In this document: positions 1 to 12,626 of the stretch, piece by piece
How positions within the stretch are numbered: position 1 is the stretch's first letter
How the letters are laid out: each line of letters opens with the position of its first letter
Source of the DNA: Gordionus sp. m RMFG-2023
Lineage: Eukaryota > Nematomorpha > Gordioida > Chordodea > Parachordodidae
NCBI RefSeq assembly: GCF_954871325.1
Contig: NC_088776.1
Coordinates: 62,706,954-62,770,953, forward strand
Length of the DNA stretch: 64,000 nucleotides
Direction of reading: 5' to 3'
Notes under the pieces: model-generated
What the model was told of the DNA's origin: nothing
The model's input: the letters and a program-made list of their open reading frames with translations, nothing else
The model's database searches: none
Position numbers and translations under genes: made by a program

Positions 1-2855
1 CTATCTAAAATTGTTAGTGTACAATAATTTTTTTTTTAAAATATGAATATATTAATATAAATATTCTTACCTGGAACCATTTCTTCTTCCCATTCTTGAT
101 AAAATAAAAAAATTTATTTTTTTTAAAGAAAAAAAAATTCTTTTATTCTTATTTATTTTTTCTAAAAATGTATGCTTAACCTTCTTTCCACATTGCAAAT
201 TACAGTTTACGGATAAAATTTTATTATTTATTATTTCTTATTTTTATTTCTCTATCCTTGTCTCTATACTGGGGTTGCCTAGTAGTTATGATTCGAATTG
301 AGGTAGATTTTCATAAAATAAATATTTTGGGGAGGCTTCTCTCCCAAAATCCTTCTTCGCAAACATGCCGCCAAAATATTAATGATTTATTTTTCAATTT
401 TTTTTTTTCTTAGACAATAATGTTGATTCTTTTATCATTAAAATTTATAAATTATGACCATTAGTAAATAAAAAAATCTTGTACTTTTATTGATTTATCA
501 GATAAAACATAATAAATTTTAGGGAAAGGGGGTGATTCAATAGAAAGAGATATATTGAATTTCTAAGATTTTGAAAATTACATTTATGGCCTCATACAAT
601 AATATTTTTATATCAAAAAAAATTTTGCAGATAAGGTATCACAATTATTTTAGGGAATGGAATAATTTCAATTACTTTTACATATGACAGATATGTTTAG
701 AGTTGTTAGAAGCTTGTTTGAGCTGAATTTTAAAAAACGACTAACTCTATATTTTATCCAGAAAAAGTATTATGCACTTGCTATGATTTTTCTAATAGAT
801 GATGGCCAAATGTTTCAAAATCTATTAATATAATCTCTAGACTTAAAGAATGATTTCTTGATACATGATAACTAAAATTATATTAAAACTTATTGTTATA
901 AAAATTGAATTATTTAAAATTTTGAAATATCTTTGTGGTATAAAAAATTTTTTTTTAAACAAATTAAAAATATATAGTTAGTTAAGGGGGGAAAAAAATG
1001 ATAATAATACAATTGGGTAAAAAAAAAAATTTCAATAAGGACGGGGGTTAAAAACAAATCCATTTCCCTCAAACAAAAAATTCAATTCGAAACCCTAAAT
1101 GTGAATTGCTCAAATTAAACGGCATCAAGCCTAATCGAGTATATGTAGGAAACAGAAATATCTTTGTTCTGAAGAATGACATTTATTTATTTTTTTAAAA
1201 TCTCGACGAATTTAATATGCACCAAATAATTAAGTTGGTGTGATCATATTATCTTTAACCCTGGTCTCTCCTAAAAGTAAAAGTAATTATAGTTCATTTT
1301 ATAAAATAATTATTTAAACCTATTAAAAAAAATATACAAAATTAGTTGTAGGTTTTACAATGATGGAACACAAAGCAAAATGTTGTTGAAATATTTCGGA
1401 TATGTTTACATTATAAAATTGAATCTAAGATTATGATTACTTTCAAGATCAATCAAAAATGCCGCTTGAAAGAAAATTATTGGAAAATATTAATATAGAT
1501 TATTTCTTATAAAAATTAGAGTTTTACCTTGCTGGCCTTTGATAAAATATTTAAAAGTCATTAAAAAATTTTCTATTTGTATTTAATGCAAGTTTTTGAA
1601 AAAAAAATTATGAAAATACTCCATATTTAAAATGTCTAATTTCTTTTTAAAATTTACTATATATTTTTTTTAAAAACATAAAAAATGGAGATTTCATCCA
1701 ACAAGTTCTGTAGAAACCACCATTTTATAGGGGGTGCTTCCTAAACTACGATTTTTTTAAAAATGAAAAAAATAATAGTGTTCATAAAATTAAAATTAGA
1801 AATATCAAATATATTTATAAAAACGAATCTACTATAGATTATTTAAGGTTTTTATTGAATATATAAAATTTTATCAATATATTTTTACAATTATCTGTTG
1901 CTATTTTTAATAGTTTTATGAGACAATTTTTTAAAATATATATGAAAATGTTTTATAGCAAATATTATTATTACCAAAATTTTTAAAAAAAGTAAAGGCT
2001 TTTAATTAAACTAAATATTTCTCATTTGGGATCAAGGAACAAAGATAGGATTCCTTTAAACGTATATAAGAAGCAATTTTTTTTAAAAATTTGGAATAAA
2101 AATGTATCGCAAACCTAATTCATCATCAATTCCTACATTTGTAGCAAGCCACAAAAAATCTAAAAAAAAAATACATATATATAATAGATTATAATATATA
2201 TTTTTTTTAATAATGAGAAGAAATACTACCTTCATCGAAAGCTGGATCAATGATCACTTATAAATATAGAAGAAGTTTTTAATGAAAAGAATTTAATGAC
2301 TATAATACCTTGATAAGGTAAATCCGTCGCTTAATTTATATTATAATATATAAAAAACAATGTATGTTCAAAACTTTTTCAAAAAGTACACAGAAATTTT
2401 AAAACTTTTGTAACTTTCATAAAATATTTAAAAAAAAATATGTTTCGGTCACAAAGATGTGTTTCGTGCCATTTCGATATAGTTTTAAAAGTTTTAAAAA
2501 TTAAACTATGATTTGGAGACTGAAAATATTGTTTCTTAAATAATATAATAAATGTATCGATTAGGACAAACAAATGGTCTTTTTTAAAATAAAAATAAAA
2601 CTATAGCAAATAAAAATTATGTAACAATCAATCTTTGTATATTAATCTCATATGAATCCCCCTTTCCATGGGCAAATAAATGTTTCGAGCATTTTCAAGA
2701 ATTTAAGAATGTGCCTATAACCTGACGAAAAAGAGTTTTATATTTTTCTATATTAATTATATTAAAAAAAATGCTTTCTTTTAAATTGTAAAAAAGCATA
2801 CATCAAGAAGAAAATATGGAATCTCTGAACAGTCGTGTATAAATTCCTAGAAAAA
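1..2855. other. AT-rich stretch without a recognisable gene
   Basis: The stretch is dominated by A and T homopolymers, with stops in every frame at short spacing. A small GC-rich hairpin-like patch near 330-345 (GGGGAGGCTTCTCTCCC) resembles the GC-rich subterminal hairpins of the hAT elements further right, but no element ends could be drawn. I see no RNA gene. Confidence 0.6.
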
Positions 2856-2860
2856 AAAAT

Positions 2861-3062
2861 ATCCTGGCGGATCACCAGGCCATTTGTCGTTTAATTGATT
2901 ACTACTCTTTGAATATTAGTAAAATCCGTGGATTATGAACTACCAAGGAAAACCTGTAAATCTATTGAACATCTGGATTTGTTGTTCCACAATACAGAAC
3001 CAGAAACTAAATCCCAACAAATCATGATCAAACATAAAATAGCACGCTGGTTGGTTGGTTAG
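2861..3062 (+). other. Unassigned coding-like patch
   Basis: This patch is richer in G+C than its surroundings and has two overlapping open plus-strand frames. The first (2861-2938) contains LADHQAICRLIDYYSLNIS. The second (2913-3062) contains YELPRKTCKSIEHLDLLFHN and runs to a stop inside a GGTT-repeat tract. A minus-strand frame (2940-3143) covers the same bases. The composition looks protein-like rather than random, but I recognise no family. It could be one or two short exons, or an old transposon scrap with a frame change between the pieces. No start codon or promoter can be supported. Confidence 0.2.
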
Positions 3063-3159
3063 AAGAATATTTAAAGATACTGCTAGATACCGAAAGATAA
3101 TGATTTTATTAACTAAAAATCGACCAGATTTTACCAAGAGCATTGAATAATCACATTAT

Positions 3160-4183
3160 TTCTTTTACCTTATAACCATAGAATTACAAGAATTCATTTA
3201 TGTAAAGAGAGAAAAGAATCTTTTCTAACTCTTGGCAAACTTAATCAAGCAATCATAAAAGATAAGAATTTCAAATCAAATGATATATACATGAAAGAGA
3301 ATATTCATTTTGAGTAGCCCACTGAGCTAGCCTTGGCAACAAAGTTAAGTTTAAATTACGGCTTTATATAATTATACCTTCTATTCCTTGCAAAACATTT
3401 TCTAAATTATCTGGATGTTTTATGGTGAAAAATTAGATAATTAATTAATTATAATAAAATAGTAAAATTTACTGAAACTTAGCCTACGGATATCTCCTCG
3501 TTCTAAATTATAAGTAATATATTCTTTGTATAATAAAATAAAATATGAAATTCTTAAAAATTTAAAATAATTTGTATTGTACAAATAAAAGATTAAAAAT
3601 ATATTATTTCATTGTTAAATTAATTTTACTTTTCCTTCTGGCATCCTTGTCATAAACAAATCTAAAGTAAGAATCGTTCATTTCAGACGTTTTATAATCA
3701 ATTGTATAAGTTATCTCCTTTTGCGCTATATCATTTTTAAAAAATTTTTAACAAAAATATCAGATGTGTAAGGTAAATATAATATAGAAATTTAATTTAA
3801 CTACCAAATTTTACCAACTTGTTTTAAAATTTCCTCAGTTGAAATTATTTTTTATTTTTTATTCTTTATTCATTTTAAAATTTTTATTATATAATTGATA
3901 GGTTCTAAATTGCCGAAACAAAAATCGCTATAAGAAGGTAATACTTAGATAGAAGAACTTCGAAAATATTTAAACATCGTTTTATTTTTTTAAAATATAT
4001 CATCTATACGATAGTAATTAATATTTAAGAAAAAAATCTTTTAGTTTTTTCATCAATACAATAATGTTAGCGTTTCTTGATACGTGTTTATAGCGCTTTT
4101 TTTTATAATCCTGATTAAATAAATTAAAAATACATTGTCAAAAATGTTACATGTTACAGGTTCATCCCTATTATATATTCACA
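3160..4183. other. AT-rich stretch without a recognisable gene
   Basis: Only short frames and A/T runs are visible. I see no repeat with definable ends and no RNA gene. Confidence 0.6.
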
Positions 4184-4342
4184 ATATGATTTATTGGAAA
4201 ACATTTCCATATATTTGTAACAACTTTCATAAAATTTGTTTAATTCGATGTAATTATTATTTTTTCACAATGTTAGCAATATGTTATTTATTTTATAAAT
4301 AAAATTGTTACAAATGCATGGAAATTTTTACAACAAATCATA
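4184..4342. repeat. Imperfect 160-bp palindrome, MITE-like
   Basis: The two ends form an inverted repeat of about 40 bp. The left side reads ATATGATTTATTGG...TTTCCATATATTTGTAACAA, and the right side on the other strand reads TTATGATTTGTTG...TTTCCATGCATTTGTAACAA. The middle is AT-rich. The size and layout fit a small foldback or MITE. I see no clear target duplication, so the superfamily is open. Confidence 0.45.
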
Positions 4343-4508
4343 ATACACACACTGTATCACCAAGAAGAACTTTTTGTCACTTACTACAACTATCATATAA
4401 TTTACTTAAAAAAATAGGTCTACCATCTTCATATTGCCATTCGTGAAAACCTATAAAAACTTTTGATTTCTAGTTCTTATAAATATAGTTTAAGTATTTA
4501 TTTATTAA

Positions 4509-5897
4509 CCCTTCGATACTCCGGTGAAAAAAATAATGCTAGTACTCGGGTGGGGTTTAATAGACCCCAATTTCAAATGTATATATCTCCAGTTATATTA
4601 ATTTTTATTTAATATTTGGATATAAGGTAGAACTGACCTTAAACTTGATAAAATATTTATTTATTTTTATTTCTTAAGCTTAGATTATAGATAATGAAGA
4701 TAAATTATAATTTGTGTGAAAATTTTCTAAAAAAAGGTTACTTTTTTTTAAATTTCAAATATTAAGTTAAAAAATTAACTTATCTATCATATAATCATGA
4801 TAATTCATAATATGAATCTTTATTCTTCAATATAAAAAAAAAATTACACTAATACATTCAAACAAAAAATATAGAACATTGAAATATGTTAAATTTGACA
4901 TGCAAAACATTTATTACATAAAACATTAATGTGTTCCAAACATAAATTTATTTTACATGTTTGAAAAAAAATGATGGTTAGATTTAAAAATTCTAGCTAA
5001 AATAAAGATTTCCCAATAATGTCTTGAATTGTGTTACATCAACTCTTTAGTAGAACTTTCATATTGGTGAGTATAGTTTTACATATAATTTTAATTTTTT
5101 CATTGGTATGATAAATAATCTCTTCGATCATTTTTGTGTTATCAAAACATTTTTCTGGAGTGTCAGCTTCTTCCCGTAATTCTTTTACTCCTGGCAGATG
5201 AATAACTAAATTTTGTTCTTTTTCCCATTTAGTAAACTTATTTTTTTTTAGCTAATTTTAAAGAGAAATATACTGATAAATGATTTCATATTTACCTAAA
5301 TAATACTAAGTTTATTGTCTTCAACTAACATTTTTTCTTCATCTAATTCAGATAGTGTATCATGATAAATATCATATACAAAATCTTCAACCTCATTAAT
5401 AATTTTATTGTCATAATCACCTCAAATAAAATGATATTACATCTTAAATAATTATACATTTAGTTTGAGCATCTGCAAAAATCATTATTAAATGATAAAA
5501 AAATAATTTGAGAAATGAGTCAGCTGGTGAAAAATAATAATAAAATAACTCCACCAGACAAAATCTTTACGTTTTCTTTATAGTATATCTCATTCAAAAT
5601 ATAAGATATTTAAATTTTGTATTTAATAAATTTTATAATATAGTAAGTATTATATTTATAATTTTAAAAATTTTAAATTTAAATTTAAAAAAAAAAAAAA
5701 TTTCTTAAAAAATTACAAATTTACTCTGGTGGGGTCTCACAAACCACAATGCTTATATATTAAAAACTACTCAACCAAAATATATGAAATTTGGAATATA
5801 GATTCTAAGATATATTTGATGAAGCTACCGAAGAATGTAGAACATAATATTTAACCGTTTTATGTAATATCATTTCTAGCAGCAGAATATTGAAGAG
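4509..5897 (-). mobile_element. piggyBac-like DNA transposon, internally deleted
   Basis: Both ends abut TTAA, the piggyBac target (4505-4508 and 5898-5901). The left end begins CCCTTCGATACTCCGG and the right end, on the other strand, begins CTCTTCAATATTCTGC. The two agree as degenerate inverted repeats. Each end also carries the GTGGGGT(T/C)T...ACC subterminal motif familiar from piggyBac relatives. At about 1.39 kb it is shorter than a full element, which is usually over 2 kb, and only the N-terminal part of a transposase is visible, on the minus strand. The combination of TTAA, terminal repeats and protein remnant makes the family assignment strong. Confidence 0.8.
5039..5418 (-). pseudogene. 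piggyBac transposase, N-terminal remnant
   Basis: Read on the minus strand, an acidic segment comes first (DYDNKIINEVEDFVYDIYHD, 5418 downwards). It is followed by a segment with LPGVKELREEADTPEKCFD and then MIEEIIYHTNEKIKIICKT, ending at a stop at 5039. The order PG..., TP.E.F..., IEEI...TN.. is the start of the piggyBac transposase core (DDE_Tnp_1_7 family). The catalytic aspartates and the C-terminal cysteine-rich region are absent. A stop and a short AT-rich gap lie between the acidic leader and the core; an intron was considered, but its donor would leave a stop in frame. The gene is dead, and its position inside TTAA-flanked ends supports the call. Confidence 0.7.
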
Positions 5898-5901
5898 TTA
5901 A

Positions 5902-8050
5902 ATATAAATTTCTGCTTAAAGATGGCTATGCACCTCGCCAAAACCTGCTATAGCTCATCGCATTTAATTAAAACTTGATTTCAAGATATTAAATGACAAT
6001 AAATATGATCATTATTTTTATATACGATATAATTGAGATTACTTTATCATTTTGAAATTGATTAAAAGTCCGATAAACTTTTATGAAATGAATTTATTAG
6101 TAAAAATAATAAGTTACACATGTGGTATTAAAATTTGCTAAACTTTTTTCGTGAGTATTTTTCGAAAAATGTCCATATAAGCCTCATATTAAAATAGATT
6201 TATGGTTTATATTCAAATATCAAATTTTTTTAGTTCTAAAATTATTTGGGAAAGAAATTACCCTACCCCAGATATCACTATCATCAATTAATTTTGTTTT
6301 AAATATCGCTGAAATTGATAGAGACATATTAAAAATTCCCGAGTCACCATTTTTAGCACAAAAATCGACCTTACACATGTCTCACTTGAAATTTCTTAAC
6401 AACATCAATCAATATTGCATTCGGGGTGCGTATAGAGATATAAAAAAATTTTTTGGAAATTTTAAAAGGGAACCTATTTATTTCAATGACGATTTAAAAG
6501 TTAAAACTGACTTTCGAAAACATCTCGCAAAAATAATGAAATATGTAACCTAACCTGTCTGTTTATCAGGTCTACGATGATGAGCTATCACAAATATAGA
6601 CATTCTGCTATTATTCTTTGAAATTTCTCCACGTTTGAGAGCCTCTTATAAAAAAAATAGTAAAAAAAAAATAATTTTTAGCAAAAGTTTTATCCATAAA
6701 CGTCATTTTAACTTTTAAATTTTTTGGTCCAACAATAAGTTTTAAAATGATTTGAGTGATGATATATTTCACACAATAATGACAATCGTCACAAACTTGA
6801 CACTGTTTTTTGATTATATAATTTACAAAGGTGGCTATCTTTATAATGATAATTAAAAAATAAAATAAAATAGATTTAACTATTATTTCCTGATAATTTA
6901 ATACAGGTAATAATTGTCACATTTGTCATTTTAAAATTAAAAAAATTTTTTTTGCCGAAAATACTAAAAAAAACAAGTATTTTTATGGTAAGATAACATA
7001 TAAACCTAACTGGCCTTCATTATTTTTTTATTATCATAAAAGATGAGATGGGTTAGGTTAACTTGCTACCATGAATAGCAATGCCTTTGGACAAGGCGTA
7101 GTTGAGTAAATTTCTTAGGGGAAGTTTCCAACTATAAAAGCATTGAAGGTTTCGCTATTAGGCCCCCCCCCCTTTAAAGCTTATATTTTATAAATGTTAT
7201 GAAAAAAGGTAATTATATTCCTTCTGCGCTATGAAAATTAGTGACTTCTCTACTAAAGAAAATATATCCTTAGCACTGTCATTTGCTGGGAATGGATGGA
7301 TCAGAAGCCAATCTGACTAATCCAAGATATGGTATCCCCACTTCACAATGGCATCAAGTTGCATTGATTCTTCAATTTTATTGAAACAATCGTTTTTTTT
7401 CCAAAAACTCTAATTTACCTAGATACATGTTCTATCATGAAATGCTTCCTCTTATTTTATGTCGTTTCGTTGCTAATGTGCCAGTTTAGTATTATGCTAA
7501 TACTCTACTTCTTTTTTTATCAAAAGACTTTCTTTGGCAAAATGTCCTAATTGATTTGAGAAATCTTAATCGTGGCCCTATAGTACTTTGGAACATAATT
7601 TAGAGATCTAGAACTTGCCGGTTCACGGTTAAGTTAGTCTTCATGACAACCTCCGCCTTTAGGCAAAATCGTTCAGTTTGATCCGATTTTTAACGCCCTA
7701 ACTAAATATTTTATACAGAAAAATATGTATGCAAGACAAAAGATTTTGCATATATGGCACAATAGTTTAAACATCATTTAGCTAAATCTCGAATCTTAGG
7801 CAATTTTCTGGCTAAAATATTGAGTTAGCTATATTTAAAAATCGGCTCATATGGAGAGATTTTACATCATTAGCCCGTTGATGTATTGAAGACGAGATAG
7901 CTAAACTTTCCAATTTTTGGATACAGAGCAAGTTGCATAGTTTCTTGACAGCGATCTGCGGTGTTTGATGCCAAACACACTGTCAAAGAATAGTTACGCA
8001 GACGTCATATTTTTCCAACCTAACTGCGCAAACACTGGCCCGCTATGCTT
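5902..8050. other. AT-rich stretch without a recognisable gene
   Basis: No gene is supported. A short motif at about 7800-7826 (TTTTCTGGCTAAAATATTG and a few bases on) matches the ends of the small inverted repeat at 12323-12450, so a relative of that MITE may once have been here. A C homopolymer lies near 7165. The bases from 7260 to 8050 are less AT-rich and may hold more decayed LINE sequence downstream of the fragment that follows, but I could not read it. Confidence 0.5.
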
Positions 8051-8054
8051 TTCT

Positions 8055-8345
8055 CGATGATACTATGTCATCTGCTTACATGACCATGGTCCTGATTTCT
8101 ACAGGTCCTCGATATAGCCCGTCTACAAGAAACGGCCTTGAGTCTCCGACACCCGTTGTAGGCATTAAAGCTGACTCTTCGTATATACGTATAATCCTAC
8201 GGATTCCTCTTTTGCGCATACATCGCATTATCAGATTTCTGGGTATAGTATCATATGCCCTTTTCCAGATGAATAAACACAATATGAAGCTCCTTCCTCA
8301 TCTACCCATATTATTCCTTCCTCAGTCTTGGCAAGACAATAGGGT
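8055..8345 (-). pseudogene. RTE-like LINE reverse transcriptase fragment
   Basis: On the minus strand, KELHIVFIHLEK is followed after a one-frame change by AYDTIPRNLIMRCMRKRGIR, and then by a segment ending VGDSRPFLVDGLYRG. This is the stretch of RTE-type reverse transcriptases with FIDLEKAYD...PR (catalytic aspartate) through GLHQGS. ADDIV, the remains of the second catalytic motif (F/YADD), follows at 8075-8061. The sequence between GL.G and ADD is missing. It is a short dead fragment: one frameshift between K and AYD, one internal deletion and no visible ends. It may belong to the same LINE family as the copy at 49.4-50.85 kb, which lacks exactly this domain, but the two do not overlap enough to compare. 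Confidence 0.75.
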
Positions 8346-8349
8346 CAAT

Positions 8350-9720
8350 GGTCAAAAAGTTCTTTACAAAACCAAAATATTTTCCAACACCTAACCACAC
8401 CCGTTACATTGTCTATCCCTATCCCTATGATAATCATAAATAAAAATTTTTTGCCTGATTTTCTATCATAAAAATTATTTCAAAAGGTTGTTTAAGACTT
8501 TTGTATAGGGCAGGCAAAGCATTAAAAAATATTAATTTAGAAAAAAAATTAAATAGTTATAGCGATTATATTAATATAGCATTAAAATCATACTCTTAAA
8601 TTTTTTCGGAAATACCATTACGTGTAGGCTTGGATTATCTTCGTAAGTCTATCGATTGACGAATATAACAAAATCAGAACCTATTAAATAGAACAAAAAA
8701 TTTCTGTTATATTATTTTTGTATTTTTTTTTCCAGTTGCATAGATGTGAAAAATTATATTCATAAGGCCCGAGAAAATAAATTTATATTACATTTACTCC
8801 CATCAGCATCACGTTTTTTTAATTTAATAACACAGCTATTTTAAAAATAATATTAATTTTTTTAACACTCTGTGAGCACGGTTATAGAATATATAATACT
8901 AATTTTATATAGATGCGTCAGGAGCATAATCCAAAATGGTTTATTTGAAGTTATTTATATAAAAAACTTATTAACAGTTACATGATTTTGTCTAGATAAA
9001 ATATAATTAGCTATTTATTTTTCTCATCTATCATAAAAAATTTTATGTTATTCGTTTACTAATAATACATCACTTCTCTAATTGTTGGTGGATGGATTAC
9101 GGTTGATATAAATACTTGCTTTAAAATCTTTCTACTTAATTCTTGCATCTTCTAAGCTCATATGTAACCCAAGAAATATAATACAATAAAAAAATTATCA
9201 AAATTTAAATAATTATCGTAAATATAATGCAAAGTATCGAGTAACGTTTTAAAGTAACGCGCTAAATTATTTTTTTTACATATATTTGACAATAATACAG
9301 TTACAGTTACCATCTTTTGATGGAAAAAATTTAAAGAATTCGGTAAAGATGTTACTCTGTAATAAGTTATTATGGCGCCTAATAATATTTTAATATTTGC
9401 CTTTCTATATAAAATTAAAAAATAGCTAAGAGGTTTAAGAAATACAAATATTTGAATAATTTTCTTTAAAAAATATTTACCATAGTAATTATTGAGAAGT
9501 TTATCATCTATAGTTATGTTTTTAATTTAAAAAAAAAAATATATATATGGATGATGAATAAATTATATTTTATAATAATATTAAATATATTATATTGTTT
9601 AAAAAAAAATTTGTCCATATTATTAACTTAAATATTTTAATTTCTTATTTGTGCTAGAAATTACATACCTAAATCCAAATCACCTCTTATTGTTATGTTT
9701 ATTAAAACTCATCCTGATTT
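8350..9720. other. AT-rich stretch without a recognisable gene
   Basis: I see only A/T-rich spacer. Nothing is open beyond chance length, and no terminal repeats or RNA genes are visible. Confidence 0.6.
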
Positions 9721-9721
9721 A

Positions 9722-10406
9722 TAGTGGCCCCTACATTTTCTGAACGATGGGAACCAGAATACCCCTTAAAAAGTACCCCCCCCCCCTTAAATAAATATAT
9801 AAATATTTTTTGGCCCTTATTAAAATAACAAAATATTGCTTCTCATAAACATCATACGTATACCATCAACTATAATTGAAAAAAAAACACTTGTTAAATT
9901 CAAATCTCTTTTTTTAAATTTTTTTTTATAACCATATTTTTCATGGCTTCAAAAATGAGAATATTTCGATAGAATTAGGATATAATTTTCATTAAAAATC
10001 CTATTGTTTTTTTCTTCTCCCTAACATTTTTTCTTAAATTTTTTGATTATTACAATTTTGAGGACACGTTATCCAAATCTGATGTCTTTAAAAACGCTTA
10101 CTCCTTTTAAATTCTTTTCTTTGTATCGTTTATAATTTTTCTCACCATATCATCCATTATGGTCTGTCCAATTAATCCAGTACGCCATGTGCAATTAAAT
10201 TAAGCATTTTTCTCTTTCTTTTTTTTTTGGTTAATATTTTTTGGGCATGAAATGCAAAAAAAAAAAATTTTTGTAGAGATGGATGTGGTAAAAACATGAA
10301 ATATAATTAAAAATATTTTTTTAAAAAAAAGTACCCCAATCAAATTCTAAGAAGCAGTTTCTACGAATCCCACTCACTCCTCTCAACCCAGTTGTAAGGG
10401 CCACTG
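9722..10406. mobile_element. hAT-like non-autonomous element (MITE)
   Basis: The left end reads TAGTGGCCCCTACATTTTCT and the right end, on the other strand, CAGTGGCCCTTACAACTGGG. They share about a dozen terminal bases of the CAGTGG type common in hAT transposons. Just inside each end is a run AAAAAGTACCCC. The 685-bp interior is AT-rich and non-coding, with a C homopolymer. The flanking 8-mers (ctgattta and tttatttt) do not match well, so the target duplication has decayed or the ends are slightly off. Confidence 0.5.
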
Positions 10407-10552
10407 TTTATTTTTATGGACAAAAGATAAAGGTAACATGGCACTAAATATATAGGTTTAAAATGATGATAAATCTGATTTCTCAGTTTGGGCATATATT
10501 TTATATAATGTTTTTCTGTATAAAGATAAATAAAATTTGTGTGTATGTATAC

Positions 10553-10690
10553 CTATTTTGACATGTTTAATAGTTTCGATAGACCAGGTTCTGCAAATTT
10601 TAAACTGGAAACTCAGCTTGTAAGTACCTGTTTGATTGAAATCGTGTTTGAATGATGAATTCTTGAACTTTATCAGAATATAAAACAATC
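10553..10690 (-). other. Candidate exon, possibly PKD-like
   Basis: An open minus-strand stretch contains FKHDFNQTGTYKLSFQFKI followed by CRTWSIETIKHVKI. The pattern H.F...G.Y.L...(hydrophobic) resembles the last strands of PKD domains (usual form H.Y...G.Y.V.L.V.N). The open part ends at AAAATAG|GTATAC, a plausible 5' splice site at 10553/10552. An upstream acceptor is not clear. Codon composition is less AT-biased than the surroundings. It could be one exon of an extracellular protein on the minus strand, together with the stretch at 12627-12769, but the match is short and may be chance. Confidence 0.2.
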
Positions 10691-11372
10691 ATAATTTAGC
10701 CATTTTAACAGGTAACATAAAGAGAAAGTGTTCCAAAAAGTTAAAGAAATTACAAAATGTAAAAATTTAACGAAGATAAGCAGGGTTATTATACCTGTTA
10801 TACAAAAACAAAACATCCATATTATAAAATTGAAGAATTATTTTTTCGTTAATTTACAAATCATAAAAATGATAAAATATGATAGCCGACAAACACAACG
10901 AGTAATTAATACATTTATATGAACAGAATAATAAAATCTGCTTCATTAAGATAGGACTAAATATTTTATTCATTTGATATTTTCATTTTTAAAGTCATTG
11001 CCAAATACATTTATTTTATAGATTGGTATAATAATCTTGCTTGATTATCATTTTTCTTTCTCGCTATTATGTCACCCGCTTTGGAAAAAAAAAATTTTCC
11101 CCCAAGGAATTTAAGTTGATTGAATTGAATTTTATATAATTTGATAATATATATAATTTAAAAAAAATATTATTTTTCTATAGATCCAAGCAGCACAAGT
11201 GCATCGAAGATCAATTCTAAAAATTAAATCGAACCACGGGTCAGACCGTCTCGAGTCGGTTAAACCTTTAGTTTAAACTGAAGAACCCCGACTGTTTACC
11301 TTTACTACTTTTTTTTTCTCCAAAAATAAAAGAACATATCTCAAATATTTATCTGTCGTGCTTCAACATTAG
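10691..11372. other. AT-rich stretch without a recognisable gene
   Basis: A 64-codon frame at 10728-10922 has low-complexity Lys/Ile/Asn content and looks like chance. A less AT-rich patch at 11200-11300 shows no definable feature. Confidence 0.55.
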
Positions 11373-12470
11373 CAGAGTTGTTAAAAAGATACTTTTTAAA
11401 TGGATCTAGATACAGATACAACGTCTAAAATAATTTCTAGATACAGATTATAAAATCAAAAATCTATCTAGATACAGATACCACATTTTTAGAGCTAGAT
11501 TATCTAGATTCTTTAAGAACTATGAACATTGGGCAATTTTTTTTCAACTTTTTGATCTAGAGTAAAATCATTATATTTTAAAATTTTTCATAATTATTAG
11601 CTCAATAGATTAAGTTGCAATTGATCTATAGATCCCAATTTGAAGCGCAATTAGGTGATGCTTTTAGCAAGCTTTGCGTAAAAATGTAGCTATTTAAGCG
11701 ATAGAACTACATGTTAAAGAGCCAAAATATTATTATATATATAGAGATGAGAATGAAACTTATTATGAATTTTGAGGCTCATAAGATTTAGCTTGTTAAA
11801 TCATATTCAAGAAATAATATTTTTATTCAGAAACCCTGAAATAATATAATCTTTAAAGATGCTCTACGGGCTTAAAAATAATCACAAACACTGGGCTGTG
11901 CTCAATTTCCCTAACATAGATTAATATTAAATCAATAAAACAGTTTTAAAAAAAATTACGCGAGAGATTTTTTTTAATTTCAATTCGTCTCATATTCTTA
12001 ATTTTCCCATGGAAAACCATTTATAAAATTACCAACTTTAAAAGAAACAGGCCCGTATTCCAACGGCTAATACACTGATAGAATTAGGCGATAATAAGTA
12101 AAATTCTCCGAAATGGGAGAGGAGTGGGGTGTAGGAGTAAATTATTTTAGATTATTAAACCTCTTTCATCCGTGAAGTGGGCCAGTTAAATTTAAGTAAT
12201 CTTAAAAAATTTGTTTATTATTGAAGCCAGTTAGTCCCATAAGGGGGAGGGTTTATATAATTTTTTAAATTTTTTTTAAATATTATAATTCATCATATAG
12301 TAGTCATACTCATAGTTAGTATAACTCAATATTTCAGCCAGAAAAACAGTGCCTAAGTCTAGAGATTTCTAGAATATATGTCTAGACCTTTATTCCTTCT
12401 ATAAGCAAAATCTTCTTGCGTAATATTTTTCTGGATGAAATATTGAGTTAGCCGTTTAACAACACTACTC
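11373..12470. mobile_element. Candidate hAT-like non-autonomous element
   Basis: The left end CAGAGTTGTTAAAAAGATAC is followed by several copies of ATCTAGATACAGATA. The same arrangement (CAGAGTTGTTAAAGTATTTA and then TATCTGTATC repeats) marks the hAT remnant ends at 26878, 44363 and 54392, so this is the same terminal family. A possible right end (AGTGTTGTTAAACGG on the minus strand) lies near 12470. The flanking sequence gives only an imperfect 8-bp match. The interior has no transposase. The left end is more certain than the right. Confidence 0.35.
12323..12450. repeat. 128-bp inverted repeat, MITE-like
   Basis: AACTCAATATTTCAGCCAGA on the left pairs with AACTCAATATTTCATCCAGA on the right, on the other strand. 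The centre carries a TCTAGA-rich hairpin. A third copy of the terminal motif stands alone near 7800-7826, showing that the motif is dispersed. Confidence 0.45.
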
Positions 12471-12626
12471 ATAGTCTTCTTCGTAATATATGTAGATGAA
12501 TAAATCAGTTTTTTTTTCGATTCTTTAAAGGGAAGTATAAAATAAAGTTAAATACCAAAAATATTTTCTACTTATCTTTTTATGAAGAATTTTGTGTCAT
12601 GTATAAAATAATATTTATATATTTAC

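Noticed and set aside
8065-8394. 109-codon plus-strand frame
   Set aside because: It lies antisense to the recognisable LINE reverse transcriptase fragment.
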